The translations under genes and the position numbers were made by a program. The notes beneath the pieces are model-generated. The model saw only the letters and a program-made list of their open reading frames with translations. It was not told the origin of the DNA and searched no databases. Below, in pieces: positions 42,393 through 52,164 of a DNA stretch of 64,000 nt (its first letter is position 1; every line of letters starts with the position of its first letter). Source of the DNA: Colocasia esculenta (taxonomy: Eukaryota > Streptophyta > Magnoliopsida > Alismatales > Araceae). The DNA is taken from the NCBI GenBank assembly GCA_014218235.1, contig CM024758.1, positions 67,342,206 to 67,406,205 on the forward strand. The letters run 5' to 3'.

Positions 42393-43013
42393 ATGCTTTT
42401 ATTTCAGGTTATCCCTCGAGCATCCAAGTGGTATTTGGATAGTGGGTGCTCAAGCACATGTCAGGAAACCAGAAGTTATTCTCTCATCTCCAAGCTGAAG
42501 AAGGAACAGCACTTATGGAGATAATGGGAAAGGAACAGTGATAGGCAGTGGCTCTGTGAATAACAAAGGAAAAACAGTCATAGAAGATGTGTTATTAGTC
42601 AAGGGATGAAGCACAATCTCATTAGCATCAGCCAGCTGTGTGACAGAGGCCATCAGATCAAGTTTCAAGAGTCAAAGTGCAGCATACTGAAGGATGGAGC
42701 AGTCATCTCTCGAAGCATAGAGAAAAGAATTTGTATGTGCTCTATCTTGAGGAACTCAAAGATCAAAACGTCTGTCTGGCAGCAAATAAGGATAAATCTA
42801 CTGAATTATGACACAGACGACTAGGTCATTGCAGCATAGATGGCATGAGAAATTACTGAAGAAGAGATCTTGTGGAAGGTCTACCTAAGGTCAGTGCAAA
42901 AACGGATGGTGTCTGTAGACCTTGTGCTAAGGGAAAGCACACCAAGAGCTCCTTCAAGTCAAAGACCATGGTAACCACCTCAAAACCCTTAGAGATCCTT
43001 CATATGGATCTAT
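42393..43013 (+). pseudogene. pol: protease and GAG-pre-integrase of G
   Basis: WYLDSGCSSTC with catalytic DSGCS at 42438-42452, out of frame soon after. The frame 42606-42824 begins MKHNLISISQLCDRGHQIKF, the end of the protease domain. HRRLGHCSIDGMRNY (about 42810-42855) and CRPCAKGKHTKSSFKSK (about 42915-42965) are the HHCC zinc-binding region of copia integrase. Stops and shifts separate these. Confidence 0.85.
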
Positions 43014-43908
43014 TTGGGCAATGAGGACTACCAGTCTTGGAGGAAAGAACGATTTGGATTTGTCATAGTCGATGACTACTCAAGATTCACATGGGTATCA
43101 TTCCTAGAGCATAAAGATGACACTTTCGAAAGCTTTGTCAGTTTCAGCAAGAAAGATCAGAAGTTCAGCATTGTGTCTATCCGATCAGATCATGGTGGTG
43201 AATTTCAGAATGAAAAGTTTGCTAGATTCTGTGATGATCAGGGAATTGAGCATAATTCTCAGCACCAAGAACACCACAGCAAAATGGTATCGCTGAGAGA
43301 AAGAATAGAACCCTATGGATATGGCAAGAACTATGCTCTCAGAATATGATCTGCCAAGATACTTCTGGGGTGAAGCAGTCAACACAGCAAGCTACATTAT
43401 TAACCGAGTAATGATCAGGTCAATCCTGAAGAAGACTGCATATGAACTGTTCAAAGGGAAGAAGCCAAAGATCAGCCACTTCAGGACTTTGGATGTCCTT
43501 ATTTCATCCACAACAATGGAAAAAGGGACATTGGTAAGCTGGATGCCAAATCAGATGAAGGCATCTTCATGGGTACACCTCTAAACCCAAAGGTTATAGA
43601 GTATTTAATAAACGCACTTTATTAATTGAACAATCTATACAAATTATTTTTGATGAAACTAACCCTTCCTTGAGAAAGGAAGAAGATAGTGATAATGATG
43701 ATACAGATGAGCTGTCAAGAAACTAAAGAATACATCAATTGAGGACAAGGATGATCCACCTCCGGAAGACATGCAACAAAAGGAAATACACATGAAAATC
43801 TTCCAAAGGAATGGAGACACAAGAAAGATCACCCTCTCGAAAATATTATTGGTGATCCATCTGTAGGGGTAAGAACAAGAGGTAATGTAATTCCTGTGAT
43901 TACCTAGC
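43014..43908 (+). pseudogene. pol: integrase of G, up to insertion E
   Basis: Frame 43014-43349: FGFVIVDDYSRFTWVSFLEH (first Asp), IRSDHGGEFQNEKF (second Asp), then a shift; the Glu of the ERK-like motif lies in SLRERIEPYG. Frame 43315-43584 continues LPRYFWGEAVNTASYIINRV and AYELFKGKKPKISHFR. The remainder to 43908 is acidic and decayed. The gene is broken at 43909-43913, the ATTTG target of element E. Confidence 0.88.
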
Positions 43909-45295
43909 ATTTGTGTCACGCCCTGAATATTTAGCAGCGGAATAAATACCGGGGGACGTGAACGATACAAACCGGCGTATCACAGTTGAATAGTGCAGAG
44001 TCACAGTCGAATATAATAACACATTCAAGACTATAATATGGTCACCATTAGTATACTTTAATTCATTTCATCCAACTAGATACAACCTCACATAAGAAGA
44101 ATTAACAAAGGGTCCATCATTCAAATAAACTTCCACAAAAGTTTCACTATTACATAGACTACTCAAATTTCTATTTCTAAACTGTCATCTATTCTAGGAC
44201 GGGTGCTCGTCACTCTTGCCCAGTCCCATCCGACTCCACTGGTTCTTCATCACTACCTGAAAAAGGGCAGGATGATAGGGGTGAGCGAACTAGCTCAGTA
44301 GGATTTAATCTCAATCACGTGGGGCACTAGTATACATGATTAACATTTTATATAGGCAGATATGCTTATGAGTATGCTGACAATGCACGCTTTTCTAATA
44401 AGTTGAATGGCAAAGTAGAACGGATATCATATCAGATCAATTGTCGAGTTCCATGTACAATGGACAGATAATTCAAGATTAAAATCATGTCAGAAGAGAT
44501 TGGCCATATTCAAGCAGAGTTCATGTATTCACAAGAACAAACTTATCATATCATGTCAAGTCAAACTTATCAAGTCAAACAGGAGGCACTTATTCACAAT
44601 CTTGCATGTCAGGTGTGCTATGCCAAGCACCAAGAGTCCATACTCCCTCGGTTAACAAGTACGTTGGGGCGCTCCTCCCCAGGACCGGACAGGGCCCTAT
44701 TGCACAGGCATTGTATCAAGTTTTGGACCGGAGTCCCACGTTGTGCCGAACAAACATATTCATATTATGGCCACAGAGTTTCAATGACAAGCTCATAGTA
44801 AAAAGAACATGATCACTCATAGAGTCAAGGAATGACAAACAGCTCAAAAGAACAAGGCAGGATAACGTCGTATCTTATATTTCATATTCATTAATGTCTT
44901 GACATGAGGGTGTTTCTAAAGACAGATCATTTGTAAAACATGTACTTTCCTAACATGTATGCATATGACAAATAATCAATTGAACACCGGGAAAACATGT
45001 AACCATGAAACTCATATGCAAATCACCACTAACATGTCCATACTAATCATGTATTCATCCCCACATTCATAACATATTCTAATCTTATCAATTGACAATA
45101 AGCAAGATCACAAGATAATCCAATGATTATAAGAACAATCAAAATTACACATTAGAATCATATTCATATCATTACCATTTTCTTTAATGGTTTGATTTAT
45201 TTTAAGTCCATGCATACTATATAACATCATGTACATGCTTGAAGACATCATGAAATGATTAGACCCAAATTATACAAAAAAACTTGTAAGGGTAG

Positions 45296-46490
45296 TGTCG
45301 ACACTAGATCAGGTGGTGTCGACACCATGCTCCAAACCCAAGACAAAATCAGGCAAAACTGGTCAGGTAGTGTCGACACTAGTTCAGGTAGTGTCGACAC
45401 TAGAGACAGATTCCAGAACCCTTCTGGAAAACATGGGACAGTGTGTCGACACTAGATAGGGTAGTGTCGACACTAGATCAGTTTCTCAGAACTCCCTGGG
45501 TAAAAACTGGGACAGTGTGTCAACACTAGATGAGGCAGTGTCGACACTATATGGCCTTCCCAGAACACTTTATGGGTTGTTTGGGACAGGGTGTCGAACT
45601 AGTCCAAGTAGTGTCGACACTAGGCCTCACTTTGGTAACGAGTTAACACAAAGTAACTCAAAGTTAACTCAGAGTTAACTCAAATGTAGTTTGGTAGCCA
45701 AATAAAGTTAACTCACTAGGACATAGTTAGATTTGAGTTAACTCTGAGTTAACTCAAACTTTTGTAACCCACCTCCCCCCCTGAATAGAGTTAACTCATT
45801 TGCCTCACCCCTCTTTACCCCCCCTCCGTACAGCCCATGTGCCCCTGACTTCTGTAAAACCCATGTGCGCTACTGGTGGTAGCCAAGTTATTTTTCTCGT
45901 TTAATGAAGTACATGCCTCCCGTTCACCAGATGTATGCCTTTGCAATGACCCATTTTTTGTTAATTTTGTTCTTTGTGTTTTCACTGCGGCTGGTTGTTC
46001 CTGTTTACATAAAAATCTATAAACATCTTCTAGGTTATGGAGCGCTCTAATCTACAGCTCTCAGTACGCAATTATGTATTATCTTTAACTCAAACCCATA
46101 ATTTTAATGTTTGTTACTCCAAAGCATAATCGTCGTTGTCATCATCAAAGCTCTGCATAATTGATTATATCAATATTAAAGTAAAATGTGAGCAATGAAT
46201 GTGAGTACGGTTAGAGGGTATTTTGGGTTTTTTAGAACTAAGACAAAGAGTTAACTCACTTTATGTTACCAAACCACTCAAGAAAAAATAAGTTAACTCA
46301 TTGTAGTTCAAGTGAGTTAACTCAGAAGGAAACAAACAAAAATTGAGTTAACCTTGAATAACTTTAGTCAGGTTGGAGTTAACTCAAACCCCAACCCATT
46401 ACCAAAGTGAGGCTAGAGGGCTTCCCAGAACACTCTCTGGGCTGCCTTGGGACAGTGTGTCGACACTAGTCCAAGTAGTGTCGACACTAG
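45296..46490. repeat. paired TGTCGACA palindrome array, left LTR of E
   Basis: Pairs such as 45296/45317 and 45371/45392, 21 bp apart, extended to TAGTGTCGACACTA. MITE 2 (45624-46413) splits the array, with the last pair at about 46459-46490. Confidence 0.93.
45624..46413. mobile_element. MITE 2 (790 bp, 3-bp TSD TAG)
   Basis: Ends GCCTCACTTTGGTAACGAG and, reverse complement of the right end, GCCTCACTTTGGTAATGGG. TAG stands on both sides (45621-45623, 46414-46416). The empty site is visible in the right LTR (CGACACTAGAGGGCTTCCC near 53860). Same family as MITE 1, in opposite orientation. Subterminal AGTTAACTCA repeats; no coding capacity. Confidence 0.93.
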
Positions 46491-47605
46491 AGTCCTTCCA
46501 AAACAAAACTTAAGAGTCATGTGAGACCTGAAAACACATGTCATGCAGCGATTCACTTCAAACTCTTATAACTCTCTAAAGATTGATATTTGAACAAAAC
46601 GTTCAACATGAAAGATGAAGAAGACAACTAGTAGAAGAATTTTCATGTTGAGGGTTTGATCAAATTCGGTCTCAAATCCCAAGAAAACATGTGAAGAACA
46701 AAAATCAAGTGAAACCCGAAATCACAGTATCAAACAGAGACTCTCTTATCATGCTCCTAACTCTCTAACGAAAATCCTTTGGACAAAACGTCCAACATAG
46801 AAGATAATCGTGACTTCAAGTAAAAGAACTTTCATTAAGAAAGTTTAGACAAATTTGGTCTTGAATCATGTGCACAATATGACGAACGAGAAAAGCCCTA
46901 ACTGTGCAAGACTTCAGGAAAATCACCAATACACGATGAATACTCCATGAAAATTGGGAAAATCAAGTGCAATGATCCTAGACTCAAAGAACTACATGTT
47001 GGCATGGGTTTCTTTAATCTTGCCCGAGAACACCTACCTTTACGAAGATCTAAAACCTGTTGATGTTATGGACACAACAGAGGATGCAGGGGATGAAGCT
47101 CCGGATTCCCAGCCTTTCTCCTGCTTCTCAAAAGTTCTTGATTGCTTCCAAACGACTCCAACTTCGTTGTTAAACCTTCCCCAAGAGTTTAGGGACGAGT
47201 TCTTATAGTTTTAGGATGTTGTTAAGAGTCCTAATGATGCTAGGAAAGGGGCTACGAGCTCTGTTTCCTAGTTTCCAGAAAATCTGGGATTCCTTTACTC
47301 AAAAGAGGTAGCCAAGGTAGGTCACCAATGGGATTGATGAGTTCGGTTTTGGCTTACCTTACATGACTACTCATCCATAATATGACCCTATATTACCCTC
47401 CCTAATTACTGCATAATTACATACACGAATTTCTGGGCAATTTTCTGTCCTAGTTTGTTCATATCCTTGGGCCAAATATGCTCTATTGGCCCAATCTTAT
47501 TAATAGGTCATTAACCCATGGTATTGGAAGTCTCCAATACGTTTATTTATTTTATCCCTCTAAAATTCTGAAATTTTTAAATTGCTAAATTTCCGGGGTG
47601 TTACA

Positions 47606-48224
47606 TCCTCCCCCACTTAAGAAATTTGGTCCCCAAATTTAAGCATAATGGTGTAGTCCGTACCTGAGAATAGTTCCGGGTGTTTTTTCTTCTTTCCTTT
47701 GTTTCCCAGGTAGCATTAGTAACTCCATCTCGACTCCATTGAACCTTCACCATAGGTATGGTACGATTCCTGAGTCGCTGAATCTTCCGATCCAACAATT
47801 TGATCGGCTTCTCTTCATAAGTCAGGTCCTCCCGAATCTCCAAGTCCTCGTGGTCAATTACATGGTCGGCATTGAATAAGTACTTCCGCAGCATGGATAT
47901 GTGGAACACATTATGCACGTTTGCCAGTTGCGGAGGTAGTGCAAGTCTATACGCCACCTGACCAATTCTTTCCAGAATTTCAAATGGCCCTATAAATCTG
48001 GGACTTAGTTTTCCTTTGATCCCAAATCTTTGTATTCCCCTCGAAGGTGAGACCTTCAAGAAAACATGTTCGCCAACCTGAAATTCCAGTTCTCTCCTTC
48101 TCTTGTCCGCATAACTTTTCTGCCTGGATTGTGCTATCTTCAGACGTTCCCTGACAATCTGAACCTTCCGGACAGTTGCCTCAATCAAGTCGGGTCCAAC
48201 CCATTGGTTCTCCCCAACCTCTTC
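47606..48224 (-). pseudogene. pol: integrase C-terminus and chromodomain of E
   Basis: The frame 48188-47601 carries KRRRELEFQVGEHVFLKVSP, the GPF module FIGPFEILERIGQVAYRLAL, VHNVFHISMLRKYLF, then KPIKLLDRKIQRLRNRTIPM followed by VKVQWSRDGVTNATWE. The last is the chromodomain-like tail of Tekay/Del chromoviruses, thought to steer integration to marked chromatin. A late frameshift (about 47680) replaces the last residues, and the frame ends in the first bases of the LTR. It is separated from the core by an indel near 48210. Confidence 0.88.
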
Positions 48225-48911
48225 CTAACAAAGGGGTGATCTGCAACTCCTGCCATATAAGGCTTCAAATGGAGCCATCTTGATACTAGCCTGATAGCTA
48301 TTGTTATAAGCAAACTCCATCAAGTACAACTGATCATCCCATCGACCTTTGAAATCCAGCACCAAAGCACGAAGCATATCCTCCACAATTTGATTGGTCC
48401 TTTCAGTTTGTCCGTCAGTCTGAGGATGGAAGGCAGTACTAAAGTTTAGTTTAGTACACATTGCTGCTTGTAAACCCTTCCAGAAGTGTGAAGTAAATCT
48501 AGGGTCCCAATCTGATATTATGCTTGATGGAATCCCATGTAGTCTAACTACTTCCTTAACATATAGAGCGGCCAACACATCCACTGACCATGTACTCTTG
48601 ATCGGAAAGAAGTGAGCTGACTTAGTCAATCGATCAACGATTACCCAAATTGCATCCATACCACCTCTAGTCTTGGGCAATCCCATGATAAAGTCCATAC
48701 CGATACTATCCCACTTCCACTCCGGGATTTCTAGTGGTAGCAGTCCACCAGCTGTACGAAAGTGCTCGGCTTTGACTTTCATGCATGTTAAACAGTATGC
48801 CACATGATCGGCCACATCCCTCTTCATGTTTGGCCACCAGTACAACCTTTTTAAATCTTGGTACATCTTTTTGATCCTGATGAATCGTATATTTGGACTG
48901 GTGAGCTTCAT
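48225..48911 (-). CDS. pol: integrase core of E
   Basis: 228-residue open stretch. Zinc-finger half (LTCMKVKAEH), then DSIGMDFIMGLPKTRGGMDA (first Asp), IISDWDPRFTSHFWK (second Asp; the usual SDRDPRF reads SDWDPRF, a CGG to TGG change), STAFHPQTDGQTERTNQIVE (Glu). All three DDE residues are present. Frames break on both sides (48911, 48225), so it is not joined to intact pol. Confidence 0.93.
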   Translation of the reverse strand: MKLTSPNIRFIRIKKMYQDLKRLYWWPNMKRDVADHVAYCLTCMKVKAEHFRTAGGLLPLEIPEWKWDSIGMDFIMGLPKTRGGMDAIWVIVDRLTKSAHFFPIKSTWSVDVLAALYVKEVVRLHGIPSSIISDWDPRFTSHFWKGLQAAMCTKLNFSTAFHPQTDGQTERTNQIVEDMLRALVLDFKGRWDDQLYLMEFAYNNSYQASIKMAPFEALYGRSCRSPLC

Positions 48912-49396
48912 TCAGTAACCTCTTCTTGAGTTCTTCATGATAGGAACACATGTTCTACCTTGAATAATAATCTTCCCTCTGCTGACAGAGTAAAGTCGGG
49001 TCTTTGTTCTAGCTTCTCCCTGTTTCTCCTGGATTTCGGTCAGTAGACCGGATTGTATCTGGAGATTGGAAATCATTACTTGTTTCTCCTTCTTTTCCAT
49101 GTCTAAATTCAGACTTGCAAATTGCTCCAGTAACTTCCATTCGCCCAGCATCATACTAGCTAGCACAGTTCCTGGTTGTCTACTTAGAGCGTCTGCCACT
49201 ACATTGGCTTTCCCAGGGTGATATTGGATGGAAAAGTCAAAGTCCTTAAGGTACTCTAACCACCTTCTTTGTCTTATGTTAAGCTCCTTCTGTGAGAACA
49301 GGTATTTCAAACTCTTGTGGTCAGAAAAGACTTTAAATTGCTCACCATAGATATAATGCCTCCAGATCTTCAAGGCGAATACTACGGCGGCTAACT
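48912..49396 (-). pseudogene. pol: RNase H and linker of E
   Basis: Frame 49373-48912 starts KIWRHYIYGEQFKVFSDHKS, with a catalytic Asp in SDHKSL, then RQRRWLEYLKDFDFSIQYHP and ANVVADALSRQP (last Asp). The N-terminal YSDAS Asp is in the RT frame (about 49517). A single-base loss at about 49397 separates it from RT. Confidence 0.88.
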
Positions 49397-50640
49397 CTAG
49401 TCATGAACCGGATAGTTCACTTCGTGGATCTTCAACTGTCTGGAAGCATAAGCTATTACCTTCCCTTGTTGCATTAAGACACATCCCAGTCCAGTACCAG
49501 AAGCATCTGAATAAATTTCAAATCCTCCCTCTTCAGTGGGTAAGGCGAGGACAGGAGCAGTAGTCAGACACTTCTTCAAGTTGTTGAAACTTCCCTCGCA
49601 ATCATTAGTCCACACAAACGGATTTTCCTTCCGGGTCAGCTTGGTTAATGGTACTGCAATCTTTGAGAAATCATTTATAAACCTTCGATAATACCCAGCT
49701 AATCCCAGAAAACTCCTGATCTCTGTGACGCTTGTCGGTCTTTTCCATTTCAACACAGCCTCAACCTTTGATGGATCAACAGCGATACCATCTTTGGTCA
49801 CCACATGCCCTAGAAAGGATACCTCCTCAAGCCAGAATTCACATTTACTCAACTTGGCATATAATTTGTTCTCCCTCAAAATCTGCAATGAAATCCTCAA
49901 ATGCTCCTCATGCTCTTCCTTTGTTTTGGAATAAATCAATATATCATCGATGAATACTACCACAAACTTATCAAGATATGGGCGATAAATGCTATTCATC
50001 AGCTGCATGAAAACTGCAGGGGCATTTGTTAGTCCAAAAGGCATAACAATAAATTCATAATGCCCATACCTGCTTCGGAAGGCAGTCTTGTGAATGTCTT
50101 CTCCTTTGATCCTCAATTGATGATAACCGGATCGGAGATCTATTTTAGAGAAGTACTAGCTCGGATAATTGATCAAAAACTCATCAATTCTCGGCAGAGG
50201 GTATTTGTTCTTGATGGTTAACTGATTCAGTTGTCTGTAATCTATGCATAGTCTCATCGACCCATCTTTCTTCTTGACGAAGAGGACAGGTGCACCCCAT
50301 GGTGATGTGCTGGGTCGGGATGAAACCATTCTCTAGCAGTTCCATCAGTTGCTCTTTTAATTCCTTCAGTTCTGCGGGGAACATTCTATATGTGCCCTAG
50401 ATACCGGTGCTGCACCAGGGACCAATTCGATGGTAAAATCGACCTCACGCTCCGGAGGAATTCCTGGCAAGTCTTCGGGGAAAACATCAGCGTATTCGCT
50501 GACGACATGGATGTCCTCTACCTTGACTTCCTTCTTTACAATGATTACAGCAGCAAGAAAGGCCATACAACCTTTCCTCATCATCCTTTTGGCTTGCAGT
50601 GCAAAGATAAGTGACAATCTCTTGCGGTTTCTACCCTGTG
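49397..50640 (-). pseudogene. pol: reverse transcriptase of E
   Basis: Frame 50116-49397: HYEFIVMPFGLTNAPAVFMQ, VVVFIDDILIYSKTKEEHEE (catalytic IDD in 49954-49943), SFLGHVVTKDGIAVDPSKVE, RSFLGLAGYYRRFINDFSKI. Upstream, frames 50384-50184 and 50617-50366 carry the fingers and run-in (VFPEDLPGIPPEREVDFTIE). Two frameshifts (about 50330 and 50150) make it inactive. Collinear with D. Confidence 0.9.
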
Positions 50641-51001
50641 AACACTAGTTTGGGTACTGGCTAAAAGTTACCCGACTTCTCCTGCAATTTATACTAGCCC
50701 CATGTTCAGACATCCAGTCTGCTCCCAGTATCACATCATACCCTGCCATGTCCATACATATTAAATTTGCTGGTAGGTTTTGGGTTTCAATCAACACCTC
50801 ACTGGATGGTATAGTTTGTAAGATTGGTACTCGGACCAATCGGGGTTTGACACGACTATTCCGGATTTCATTGGGACTGGTTTCACAGATAGGGTATCAA
50901 CAAATGTTTGAGAAATGAAGGAGTGCGTAGCTCCCATATCAAAGAGAACATAAGCAGGTCGGGAAAGAATAGTAAGTGTACCTTCCACGATACCTCCTTC
51001 T
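50641..51001 (-). pseudogene. pol: aspartic protease of E (DTG changed to DMG)
   Basis: AYVLFDMGATHSFISQTF: the active-site triad normally DTGATHSF reads DMGATHSF (codons 50940-50929; Thr ACG to Met ATG). Further on MDMAGYDVILGADWMSEHGA is the ILGxDWL region. An indel near 50840 also breaks the frame. Such a protease should be inactive, since the active-site Thr is near-invariant in retropepsins. Confidence 0.9.
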
Positions 51002-51981
51002 TCAGCAGTTTCCGGTTCCTAGACAGCTTGCAGTCGGCCTTGCCTCTTCTGTCCATTTGACGTTTGTCATGAGGGGTTGTTCTTTCAACATTGGGCAGTC
51101 CGAGATCCTATGGTCACGATTCCCACAGCGTAGGTATCTCCCTTGCGCTCTCCAGCATTCTTCAGTCTGATGACCATCTCTGTCACAATGTTTGCACCTC
51201 TCTCCCGTTGCCACCATTACTTGCTTACCTAACTCCTTCGGCTTTTTATCCGCTGGTTCATTTACCCCGCCACTGGGCCTTTTCTTCCCAATAGTCGGCT
51301 GATACCTCCCAGCAGAAGACACTTGTTCCCGTTTCACAGATTTTCCCTTAATCCTTTCGGCAGTCTCCATGGCATCTTCCAGTAGTTGAGCCTTCTTAAC
51401 CATTTCAGCATAAGTTTGAATGTCCATTGGCGCCAGTTGGGTGATGAACTGGGGCCTCAAGACATTCAGAAAGAGTTTCGCCTTCATTCTTTCTGTCCCA
51501 ATCAAGTGAACAGCGTATCGGGACAGCCGAGAGAATTGGGCTTCATACTCAGCCACATTAAGTCATCTCTGCTTTAAAGCCGCAAATTCGGCTGCTTTCC
51601 GTTCTTGGACCCTCTCAGAAAAGTACTTGGCGCTGAAACGCTCAATGAACTGAGCCCATGTAAGTTGTTGTCCATTGAGGGTTGCTTCTACCGACTCCCA
51701 CCATGCCCTGGCATCCTTTTCCAACTGGAAAGCTGCCAGGAGTACCTTGTTCTTGTCTGTGCATTGCATAACCTTGAATATCCTATCAATCTCTTTAACC
51801 CAGTGTTCAGAAACATCTGGGTTAGTACTCCCTTCAAACCTAGGTGGATCCATGTTCCGAAAATTTCGGTGGAGCTCACCGGCTCCGCGATTACCTCCAC
51901 CCTGGGTGGCTTGTAAGATAGCCTGAGTCAGTTCTGTATGGTTCTTTGCATGTCCCTAGCCTGGGCACGTTCTGCGGCCAT
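51002..51981 (-). pseudogene. gag: gag of element E
   Basis: Starts ATG 51981 with MAAERAQARDMQRTIQ; a shift near 51930 moves to the frame 51853-51563 with PPRFEGSTNPDVSEHWVKEI and DARAWWESVEATLNGQQLTW. An in-frame TGA near 51560 interrupts, then 51556-51002 continues MAEYEAQFSRLSRYAVHLIG, capsid end, and two knuckles: CKHCDRDGHQTEEC and a second in which the first Cys is lost (YLRCGNRDHRISDC). Builds the particle and binds RNA. Confidence 0.9.
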
Positions 51982-52150
51982 TGTGGTAATAATCAACTTC
52001 AAGATAATAATGTGAGTTAGTCATCTAAATATATCACATGTGACTTTTATTCCCATGGCTCTACCCAAGCTCACATTAGGTACGACAGGTTTTGACTCGT
52101 GTAATCTAGTTTCATTCCATATTCCTAATCCCTTGGACCCTAAAGTTCAG

Positions 52151-52162
52151 GCTCTGATACCA
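52151..52162 (-). promoter_or_regulatory. primer-binding site of E
   Basis: Minus-strand TGGTATCAGAGC, two bases from the LTR end at 52165, complementary to initiator tRNA-Met. The leader to gag (51982-52150) is only about 170 bp. Confidence 0.95.
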
Positions 52163-52164
52163 AC

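Larger units (their letters stand above)
43914..47605 (-). repeat. 3' LTR of element E (contains MITE 2)
   Basis: 3692 bp between TGTCACGCCCTG and GGGTGTTACA. It is nearly the same as 52165-55055 apart from MITE 2 at 45624-46413 and scattered small changes. It carries the TGTCGACA pair array (45296-45618 and 46459-46490); some copies have decayed (TGTCAACA near 45517, TGTCGAAC near 45592). Confidence 0.95.

Noticed and set aside
44280..44310. GCGAACTAGCTCAGTAGG as a tRNA-like A box
   Set aside because: No B box, anticodon arm or acceptor stem can be formed around it, and it lies in an LTR repeated at 52530.
44487..44798. 103-residue ORF present twice (also at 52739-53038)
   Set aside because: It lies in both LTRs of E; duplication comes from the LTR pair, and an indel changes its end, so there is no sign of coding selection.
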